From the NCBI GenBank assembly GCA_021779195.1, contig JAJYBB010000019.1, positions 1 to 53,919 on the forward strand: DNA of 53,919 bases. Reading direction: 5' to 3'. Of this stretch, positions 48,155 to 53,919 are shown in pieces. Origin of the DNA: Bacteroidota bacterium (GTDB lineage: Bacteria > Bacteroidota > Bacteroidia > Bacteroidales > Paludibacteraceae). The notes under the pieces were generated by a model. It worked only from the letters and a program-made list of their open reading frames with translations. It ran no database searches and was not told where the DNA came from. Made by a program: the position numbers and the translations under genes. Position 1 is the stretch's first letter. Each line of letters opens with the position of its first letter.

Positions 48155-48162
48155 CAAAGGTA
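48155..48162 (-). promoter_or_regulatory. -7 box of the acyl-CoA ligase gene
   Basis: TACCTTTG on the minus strand matches TAnnTTTG, 44 bases before the ATG. No -33 match is seen. Confidence 0.45.
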
Positions 48163-48301
48163 AGAAAAAAAATTGGAGAAGATTTAAATTTAAGTTAAAT
48201 AGAGCGGTCTGAGCAGCATTCTGAACTGATTCAGATCTGCAGCCAAAGCAGTATTATTTATTAATTGATCGGGAAAAGGCTTTTTAAATCGATGTAAGTA
48301 A

Positions 48302-48916
48302 TCAGTAATAATTAATGATATGTTTTGAGCCAACCAAAAGTAAGGTTTCGTTCAGTCGGTCTTTGAGATTTTGAAAGTTTTGATAAGCATCTAATGGAAT
48401 CCATTGATATTTAATGAATCTCCAAAGTATTTCAATTTTATTCAATTCTGGTGAGTATGGTGGCAAAAAGTAAATATACAAATCTTGTTCTCTCCAGCGA
48501 GTAATATTGGCAATAAATTTTTTACTTTTATGTATAGGTGCATTATCCAGTATTACGACTGTTTTTTTTGATAGTTGATTAGCAAAATTATCCATAAATT
48601 CAATAACAATATCAGAATTAATAGTGTGTTCAAAGGTTTTAGAATATAGCTTGCAGCAAGGTGTCATTAATCCTAAAACGCTTAATGATTTAGATTTAGA
48701 GGCAGGTAACAGTAAGGGTTTATCCTTGTGTTGCCATGCATAAGGCAAATTCGGAGTTAATCCAAAATGACTCTCGTCTCCAAAATATAAATCCAAATAT
48801 CCTTGTTTGTGTAACTCAATTAGTTGAATAATTTCAGACTGTTGCTTATCAAATTGCTCTTGATTTCGTAAGTGTTTTATAGAAAGTCGAGCTCGTTTAA
48901 AGCTATAGCCTAGCAT
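48302..48916 (-). CDS. IS630 transposase, catalytic DDE part (second frame)
   Basis: A 204-residue part holding the RNase H-like domain. The DDE triad fits Asp47 (YFGDESHFG), Asp124 (VVILDNAPIHKS) and Glu162 (LPPYSPELNKIEILW). It lies in the +1 frame relative to the upstream helix-turn-helix frame. Its ATG (48914-48916) overlaps the end of that frame by 14 bases, so it is made either by +1 frameshifting or by translational coupling. The frame itself is uninterrupted. Confidence 0.88.
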   Translation of the reverse strand: MLGYSFKRARLSIKHLRNQEQFDKQQSEIIQLIELHKQGYLDLYFGDESHFGLTPNLPYAWQHKDKPLLLPASKSKSLSVLGLMTPCCKLYSKTFEHTINSDIVIEFMDNFANQLSKKTVVILDNAPIHKSKKFIANITRWREQDLYIYFLPPYSPELNKIEILWRFIKYQWIPLDAYQNFQNLKDRLNETLLLVGSKHIINYY

Positions 48917-49307
48917 CTTTTAAAAAAGTTTGCAAAGTTTGTTTGCAAATTTTTATATTATATTCAATATCAAGCCAATGAATAATAGGATTTAAGTTTC
49001 TACTATGTTTTACAACCATTTCCGGAAGCTTATCTCTCACCTTTTCTAACTTGAACTTTGGACCTCTTCCTGAAGCTACTGATAAGGTTTTCATCTTATT
49101 TTCTTCAGTGGCGGAGTCCCAAGCATTAAATAGTCTTACAACTGCTTGAATGTCTGTATTTAATTGCCTTGATACTTCTGCCATTGAATTTCTCTTGTCA
49201 GAAAGTAATAGTTGCAAACTACGACTTCTTTCAATAAAATTATTACTCGATTTGTAAGTTTGTTCTAATTGTTCTCGTTCTTTGGCTGTTAATAAAATAT
49301 ATCTCAT
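48903..49307 (-). CDS. IS630 transposase, DNA-binding part (first frame)
   Basis: A 134-residue part with the helix-turn-helix DNA-binding region typical of IS630: SRSLQLLLSDKRNSMAEVSR, QLNTDIQAVVRLFNAWD, and the linker KICKQTLQTFLKDARL. Single-frame relatives continue directly into LGYSFKRARLS, which here starts the second frame. The frames meet at a TTTTTTAAAAG run (about 48918-48928) that could be a shift site. Confidence 0.85.
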   Translation of the reverse strand: MRYILLTAKEREQLEQTYKSSNNFIERSRSLQLLLSDKRNSMAEVSRQLNTDIQAVVRLFNAWDSATEENKMKTLSVASGRGPKFKLEKVRDKLPEMVVKHSRNLNPIIHWLDIEYNIKICKQTLQTFLKDARL

Positions 49308-49398
49308 AAATTTATATTGTCTTGATTAAAAGACAAATATACTAATTAAATTCTATATACACAACTGTTTTAACGAATACATCAACAAATAATCTCTA

Positions 49399-50178
49399 TT
49401 ACTTAGATCTTTCAGAAGATAAGAATTTTTGAAAAATATAATCTGGATTTTGTTGGATCGACGTCATAGCGATGCGGGAAACTTGTTGTTGCGATTCCTT
49501 TTTACTTTCGCCAGCGGCTTCGCAAATAGTTACTCCTTCAATAAAAAGCTCTGTCAGAAAACTGTGCCTATTCAACCCAACAATTGTTTCAGATTTAAGG
49601 ATAAAATCACAACTAAATTTATTTTGCTGACACCATTCAATAAGTTTAGATTTAAAATTCACCTCATTTTCAACCACTTTATCCAAATCCAAAAAGGAGG
49701 AGAGCAGTCGATTTTCTACAAAAAACTGGCATTTTTTATAACCGTAATCAAGATAAATTGCACCCATTAAAGCTTCGAAAGCATTGCCATAAATATTTTT
49801 ATTGGTATTCGCATTCACATATTTAGTTGCTTTCAACAGTTTATCAAGCCCTATTTGAATTGCCAAACGGTTGAGGGAGTCACGCTTAACAATTTTCGAA
49901 CGGGTATCGGTCAGAAAGCCTTCCTTGGCATTGGGATAATAACGGTACAAAATATCAGTAACAACAGCGCTGAGAATCGCATCTCCGAGGAATTCTAGAC
50001 GTTCATTACTCAACGGATTGCCTTGTTCGGAGGGAAGAGAAACCGACTTATGCCGAACAGCTAAAAGATAATACTCAATTTTATTGGGATAAAATCCGAG
50101 TATTTGTTTAAATAAAAAATAAGGCTCTTTTCGAGCGTTCGAAACGAGCCTTATTTTTCGAATGAAATACTTAATCAC
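49399..50178 (-). CDS. rnc: ribonuclease III
   Basis: Cleaves double-stranded RNA in rRNA and mRNA processing. The 259-residue protein has the catalytic signature NERLEFLGDAILSAV (58-72, with Glu59, Glu62 and Asp66) and the second acidic site GNAFEALMGAIYLD (Glu135). The double-stranded RNA-binding domain spans about 175-250 with GESKKESQQQVSRIAM. The start at 50178 is supported by the N-terminus KIRLVSNARKEPYFLFKQIL, which matches Bacteroidales relatives. It follows fabF by four bases. Codons 7-22 encode a long terminator-like hairpin. Confidence 0.95.
   Translation of the reverse strand: MIKYFIRKIRLVSNARKEPYFLFKQILGFYPNKIEYYLLAVRHKSVSLPSEQGNPLSNERLEFLGDAILSAVVTDILYRYYPNAKEGFLTDTRSKIVKRDSLNRLAIQIGLDKLLKATKYVNANTNKNIYGNAFEALMGAIYLDYGYKKCQFFVENRLLSSFLDLDKVVENEVNFKSKLIEWCQQNKFSCDFILKSETIVGLNRHSFLTELFIEGVTICEAAGESKKESQQQVSRIAMTSIQQNPDYIFQKFLSSERSK
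50115..50158 (-). promoter_or_regulatory. terminator-like hairpin inside the 5' coding region of rnc
   Basis: AAAAATAAGGCTC (50115-50127) pairs perfectly with GAGCCTTATTTTT (50146-50158). Beyond one mismatch, TTTCGA (50129-50134) pairs with TCGAAA (50139-50144) around a GCGT loop. The minus-strand transcript has a 19-pair stem ending in UUAUUUUU, 24 bases beyond the fabF stop and 20 bases into rnc. It can act as an attenuator or terminator, or as a double-stranded RNA target of RNase III itself. Confidence 0.7.
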
Positions 50179-50182
50179 AAGG

Positions 50183-51445
50183 TTAATTCGTATATTTTTT
50201 GATAATTATACTCGCATTGTGCCCTCCAAAACCAAAGGTATTCGAAAGCGCTGCATTTATGGTTCTTTTTTGAGCCTTGTTAAAAGTAAAATTAAGCCGG
50301 TAATCAATTTCAGGATCTTCGTCACCTTCGGTGAAGTTAATCGTTGGAGGTGCAGTATCATTAATCAAAGCCAAAACCGAAATAATAGCCTCAACAGCAC
50401 CAGCAGCACCAAGCAAATGACCTGTCATAGATTTGGAAGAACTGATATTAAGCTTAAATGCATGTTCACCAAATACTTCTTTAATAGCTTTTGCTTCAGA
50501 AATATCACCAACCGGAGTTGATGTTCCATGAACATTAATATAATCGATATCTTCAGGCTGCAAACCTGCATCTTTCAATGCACGCTGCATCACTAAGATT
50601 GCTCCCAACCCATCGGGATGAGTTGCTGTTAAGTGATAAGCATCTGACGACATGCCACCGCCAACTACTTCGCAAAGGATATTTGCACCACGAGCCTTAG
50701 CATGTTCTAATTCTTCAAGAATTAAACATCCGGCACCTTCACCCATTACAAAACCATCTCTGCTTTTGCTAAAAGGACGAGAAGCAGATTTAGGATCATC
50801 ATTACGCGTTGAAATGGCTGTAAGTGCATTAAAACCAGCTACTCCCGCAGGTGAAATAGCCGCTTCAGCTCCGCCGGTTACAATCATATTTGCTTTTCCT
50901 AAACGAATATAATTAAATGCATCAATCAATGCATTAGTGGATGAAGCGCATGCCGAGGTAGTCGAAAAATTTGGGCCACGAAAACCGTACATGATAGAAA
51001 TTTGACCTGCAGCAATATCCGAAATCATCTTTGGGATAAAGAACGGGTTAAATTTAGGACCTTGTTCCAAATGAGTATAATAGTATCCCACTTCTTGTTC
51101 GAAAGTTTGGATTCCACCAATACCGGCGGCAAAAATTACTCCGACTTCGTTTTTGTCTATTTTATCTAAATCACATCCACAATTATCGATAGCCTGCTTA
51201 GCTGCAGCGACTGCATATTGGGCATAAATATCCATTTTACGAGCCTCACGACGATCAAAATATTGCAACGAATCGAAATTTTTAACCTCGCAAGCAAACT
51301 GAGTCTTAAACAAAGAAGCATCGAAATGTGTAATAGGAGCGGCACCACTTGCTCCTTCTTGGATATTTTCCCATAATTCGGGAACGGTGTTTCCTAAAGG
51401 AGTTACTGCGCCTAATCCTGTTACTACAACTCTTTTTAATTCCAT
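50183..51445 (-). CDS. fabF: beta-ketoacyl-ACP synthase II (FabF)
   Basis: Elongating condensing enzyme of fatty acid synthesis. The 420-residue thiolase-fold protein has catalytic Cys166 (TTSACASSTNA), His306 (NVHGTSTPVGD) and His343 (KSMTGHLLGAAGA), with GEGAGCLILEELEHA. It lies 22 bases after acpP, so its acyl carrier substrate is made from the same operon. rnc follows by four bases. Confidence 0.97.
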   Translation of the reverse strand: MELKRVVVTGLGAVTPLGNTVPELWENIQEGASGAAPITHFDASLFKTQFACEVKNFDSLQYFDRREARKMDIYAQYAVAAAKQAIDNCGCDLDKIDKNEVGVIFAAGIGGIQTFEQEVGYYYTHLEQGPKFNPFFIPKMISDIAAGQISIMYGFRGPNFSTTSACASSTNALIDAFNYIRLGKANMIVTGGAEAAISPAGVAGFNALTAISTRNDDPKSASRPFSKSRDGFVMGEGAGCLILEELEHAKARGANILCEVVGGGMSSDAYHLTATHPDGLGAILVMQRALKDAGLQPEDIDYINVHGTSTPVGDISEAKAIKEVFGEHAFKLNISSSKSMTGHLLGAAGAVEAIISVLALINDTAPPTINFTEGDEDPEIDYRLNFTFNKAQKRTINAALSNTFGFGGHNASIIIKKYTN

Positions 51446-51467
51446 ATAAAATTTTTAGTGGAAAATT

Positions 51468-51704
51468 TTATTTCTTTAAAGCTTCGATGTGAGCGATTGC
51501 ATCGCCTACTGTAGAAATTTTTTCAGCTTGTTCATCTGGAATTGAAATACCAAATTCTTTTTCGAATTCCATAATCAATTCTACTGTGTCCAATGAATCA
51601 GCTCCAAGATCGTTTGTAAAACTTGCAGTTGGGGTTACATCTGCTTCTTCTACACCTAATTTGTCTACAATAATGGCTTTTACTTTAGCTTCAACTTCTG
51701 ACAT
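51468..51704 (-). CDS. acpP: acyl carrier protein
   Basis: A 78-residue acidic carrier that holds growing acyl chains. The phosphopantetheine attachment site is Ser37 in [14 protein letters not shown]. The start at 51704 ([20 protein letters not shown]) is the family start; the open frame to 51818 is an upstream extension. A weak -7-like TTCCTTTG lies at 51756-51763. Confidence 0.97.
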   Translation of the reverse strand: MSEVEAKVKAIIVDKLGVEEADVTPTASFTNDLGADSLDTVELIMEFEKEFGISIPDEQAEKISTVGDAIAHIEALKK

Positions 51705-51824
51705 AATTTTCGTTTTTAAGTTTATAAATAGAAATAGTTTTATAATTTTGCGGTGCAAAGGAAACAAAATTTCTTGAGATAACATCATTTTTGAAGAAAA
51801 AAAATGCTTTTTTTGCACATAATC

Positions 51825-51840
51825 ACTGCAACTGTGCAGT
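51825..51840. promoter_or_regulatory. 16-base dyad in the acpP-purN divergent region
   Basis: ACTGCA-ACTG-TGCAGT is a perfect interrupted palindrome, 15 bases before the purN start codon and upstream of acpP. It may be an operator or a hairpin in the purN leader. Confidence 0.35.
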
Positions 51841-51855
51841 TAAACTCTATAGTGT

Positions 51856-52422
51856 ATGCCTTTAAGAATAGCTATTTTTGCTTCCGGATCGGGATCGAAC
51901 GCCGAAAATATTATTTCATTCTTTTCGTCTGACCCCCGATTTGAATTTCCGGTAATCATTTCCAACAAAAAGAATGCTTTCGTGCATCTACGTGCAGAAA
52001 AACTCAAAATTCATTCGGTTACTTTTTCACGCGAAGATTTTGAATCAGGGGAAAGTATTTTATATTTTCTTCAATCACAGCAAATCAATGCCATTATCTT
52101 AGCTGGTTTTTTACTTAAAATTCCGATAAAACTCATACAGGCTTTTCCAAATAAAATCATTAATATTCATCCTGCTCTACTTCCAAAATATGGTGGAAAG
52201 GGCATGTATGGACATCATGTTCATGAAGCAGTTAAAAACGCCGGTGAAACTGTATCGGGTATCACAATTCATTATGTAAATGAACATTACGATGATGGAA
52301 ACATCATTTTTCAGGCAAAATGTTCCGTATTACCAACCGACACATCCGAAATAATTGCTGAAAAAGTTCACAAACTTGAATATGAATATTTCCCAAGAGT
52401 GATCGAGGAAATTTGGGGGTGA
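51856..52422 (+). CDS. purN: phosphoribosylglycinamide formyltransferase
   Basis: Transfers the formyl group from 10-formyl-THF to GAR in purine synthesis. The 188-residue protein starts MPLRIAIFASGSGSNAENII. It contains the formyltransferase active-site region NIHPALLPKYGGKGMYGHHVHEAV (catalytic Asn and His) and the Asp in VNEHYDDGNIIFQ. The length is typical. It is divergent from acpP and no other pur gene is near. Confidence 0.95.
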   Translation: MPLRIAIFASGSGSNAENIISFFSSDPRFEFPVIISNKKNAFVHLRAEKLKIHSVTFSREDFESGESILYFLQSQQINAIILAGFLLKIPIKLIQAFPNKIINIHPALLPKYGGKGMYGHHVHEAVKNAGETVSGITIHYVNEHYDDGNIIFQAKCSVLPTDTSEIIAEKVHKLEYEYFPRVIEEIWG

Positions 52423-52553
52423 TATACCGCCGAAATTTTTGAAATTGATTTAGAAGTGATGCGTTATCAATATTCTAAATTGATTTAAAAAAAAATAAAG
52501 AAGATTTTTTCAAAATTGTGTGAAATTCAAAATTACCGTGCATGAGATAACAC

Positions 52554-52585
52554 TTTGCACCCCTCGGGATTTTGTAGTATCTTTG
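52554..52585 (+). promoter_or_regulatory. promoter of ychF
   Basis: TTTG (52554-52557), a 20-base spacer and TATCTTTG (52578-52585) nearly fit the consensus (19 bases). CTTTGCACCC is repeated at 52553-52562 and 52581-52590. The start codon lies 69 bases beyond the -7 box. Confidence 0.65.
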
Positions 52586-52654
52586 CACCCTCAAAAAAAT
52601 TAAACTTTATTCCGTTCAATCGCTAACTAATTCAATAACTAAACTTTAGAAAAC

Positions 52655-53758
52655 ATGTCACTTCAATGTGGAATTGTGGGTTTGCCCAATGTTGGAAAAT
52701 CAACCTTATTCAACTGTCTTTCAAATGCTAAAGCACAGGCTGCAAATTTTCCTTTTTGTACCATTGAACCCAATGTAGGCGTCATCACAGTACCCGACGA
52801 ACGACTGAAAAAATTGGCCGAAATTGATAAACCACAACGTGTAATTCCCACTTCGGTAGAGATTGTTGATATTGCAGGTCTGGTAAAAGGTGCCAGCAAG
52901 GGTGAAGGTCTTGGAAATAAATTCTTGGCAAATATTCGTGAAACAGATGCCATTTTACACGTTTTGCGGTGCTTTGATGATGAAAATGTGGTACATGTTG
53001 ACGGGTCCGTTAATCCGGTTCGTGATAAAGAAATTATTGATGCTGAGCTGCAACTGAAAGATCTTGAAACTATTGAAAAACAAATGATTAAAGTCCAAAA
53101 ACAAGCTCAAACCGGGGGAGACAAACAAGCCAAGCGACTTTATGATATTTTAGTGCAATATAAGGCAGTGCTAGAACAAGGCAAATCTGCACGAACCGTG
53201 AAGTTAGACAATAAAGATGATCAAAAACTGGCTGCCGATTTGTATTTGCTTACAGACAAACCTGTGTTATATGTTTGCAATGTGGACGAAAATTCAGCAT
53301 TGAAAGGCAATACTTATGTTGACCAGGTGCGTGAATCTATCAAAGAAGAAGGTGCAGAATTATTGGTGGTGGCAGCGAAGATCGAGTCTGAAATTTTCGA
53401 ACTTGAAACCTACGAAGAACGTCAAATGTTTATTGAAGAAATTGGATTGAAGGAATCGGGAGTAGTGCGCTTGATCAAATCGGCATATCATTTGCTTGAT
53501 TTACAGACATATTTTACAACCGGTGCCGATGAATCACGTGCATGGACTTTTACCCGTGGCAGCAAAGCACCACAATGCGCAGGTATTATTCATACCGATT
53601 TCGAAAAAGGATTTATTCGTGCTGAGGTTATTAAATATAACGACTATGTTCGTTTGGGCTCTGATGCAGCTTGCAGGGAAGCCGGAAAAATTAGCGTTGA
53701 GGGAAAAGAATATGTGGTTCAGGATGGTGATATTTTACATTTCAGGTTCAATGTGTAA
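52655..53758 (+). CDS. ychF: redox-regulated ATPase YchF (OLA1 family)
   Basis: A 367-residue P-loop protein of the Obg superfamily that prefers ATP and binds ribosomes. The Walker A is GLPNVGKSTLF (8-18), followed by FPFCTIEPNVG and DIAGLVKGASKGEGLGNKFL. The usual NKxD guanine motif is replaced by NVDE, as in the family. The C-terminal TGS-like domain (about 280-365) ends YVVQDGDILHFRFNV. Confidence 0.97.
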   Translation: MSLQCGIVGLPNVGKSTLFNCLSNAKAQAANFPFCTIEPNVGVITVPDERLKKLAEIDKPQRVIPTSVEIVDIAGLVKGASKGEGLGNKFLANIRETDAILHVLRCFDDENVVHVDGSVNPVRDKEIIDAELQLKDLETIEKQMIKVQKQAQTGGDKQAKRLYDILVQYKAVLEQGKSARTVKLDNKDDQKLAADLYLLTDKPVLYVCNVDENSALKGNTYVDQVRESIKEEGAELLVVAAKIESEIFELETYEERQMFIEEIGLKESGVVRLIKSAYHLLDLQTYFTTGADESRAWTFTRGSKAPQCAGIIHTDFEKGFIRAEVIKYNDYVRLGSDAACREAGKISVEGKEYVVQDGDILHFRFNV

Positions 53759-53813
53759 ACAGTGAAAGTTCATCACAAAATCATCAACATATCAGTTCGA
53801 TACTAGTGTTATG

Positions 53814-53919
53814 TTAGCTCAGAATTGACGGATATAATCTTTTCAATTTCACCCGAGCATCTTCATTTGTAAATTGCCAATTTATTTTGGCGTTTTTATT
53901 ATTTCTGTGTTCTTGCCAT
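53814..53919 (-). CDS. 3' end of a second transposase, cut by window edge
   Basis: The last 34 codons of a minus-strand frame read WQEHRNNKNAKINWQF, then TNEDARVKLKRLYPSILS and a TAA stop at 53814-53816. The KINWQF and ARVKLKRLYP words resemble the C-terminus of IS630-type transposases common in Bacteroidota. It differs from the C-terminus of the IS630 element at 48302. Only part is visible, so whether it is intact is unknown. Confidence 0.6.
   Translation of the reverse strand, partial: WQEHRNNKNAKINWQFTNEDARVKLKRLYPSILS

Larger units (their letters stand above)
48302..49341 (-). mobile_element. IS630-family insertion sequence
   Basis: The two overlapping transposase frames (48302-48916 and 48903-49307) make up an IS630/Tc1-mariner type element between rnc and the acyl-CoA ligase gene. 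A promoter-like TATATTTG (49334-49341) and a small hairpin GTCTT/AAGAC (49319-49334) precede the first frame. I could not define terminal inverted repeats or the TA target duplication, so the boundaries given cover only the frames and promoter; the true ends probably lie between about 48170 and 49395. Confidence 0.8.

Noticed and set aside
48170-49395. Terminal inverted repeats of the IS630 element
   Set aside because: CAGT-containing strings occur near both sides (about 48250 and 49368), but matching by eye is weak and no clear TA duplication was found.
1-53919. CRISPR array, prophage, toxin-antitoxin or restriction genes
   Set aside because: No regularly spaced repeats or matching protein families were seen on either strand.

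Overview
The window is AT-rich chromosomal DNA from a member of the Bacteroidota, most likely order Bacteroidales. Four things point there: a complete type IX secretion/gliding core (porP/sprF, gldK, gldL, gldM, gldN); an RprXY-type two-component system; many copies of the Bacteroidetes promoter -7 box TAnnTTTG, several with a TTTG-like -33 box about 19 bases upstream; and almost no Shine-Dalgarno sites. No phage, CRISPR array or defence island is visible. The genus cannot be named from sequence reading alone.

Layout. 1-649: the start of an unidentified minus-strand gene, a terminator and two identical tRNA-Lys(UUU) genes with a textbook promoter. 650-12965 (+): a CNNM/CBS membrane protein, a PpiD/SurA-like foldase, rlmN, a very large secreted amidase-like protein with an inserted golvesin domain, pdxA, manC-type mannose-1-phosphate guanylyltransferase and mutL. 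13023-15265 (-): rprY-rprX. 15863-16789 (+): an E2-like acyltransferase lacking its catalytic His. 16808-18567 (-): mnmA and a LuxR-type regulator. 18746-24779 (-): the T9SS operon porP-gldK-gldL-gldM-gldN. 24963-26757 (-): DUF2795 protein, cobalamin adenosyltransferase and a methyltransferase.

26921-45604 (-) is one long translation operon of about 18.6 kb, from a perfect promoter upstream of rpsL to a terminator after rplQ: rpsL-rpsG-fusA, then S10, spc and alpha blocks fused (rpsJ through rplQ, with secY, map, infA, rpmJ and rpoA). tuf and adk are absent from their usual places. A few spacers in this packed operon carry short phrase repeats and hairpins.

45970-53919: a small winged-helix protein, a long-chain acyl-CoA ligase, an IS630-family insertion sequence with its transposase split over two frames, then acpP-fabF-rnc (-), divergent purN (+), ychF (+), and the tail of a second transposase at the edge.

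Most genes are housekeeping. The most interesting signal is a 44-base, almost perfect terminator-like hairpin encoded inside the first 22 codons of rnc, directly after fabF, which could be an attenuator or an RNase III self-cleavage site. Others are the E2-like protein with Glu replacing the catalytic His, a near-leaderless promoter for rprX, canonical Shine-Dalgarno sites on only rplF and rplW, and related repeat elements in two ribosomal operon spacers.
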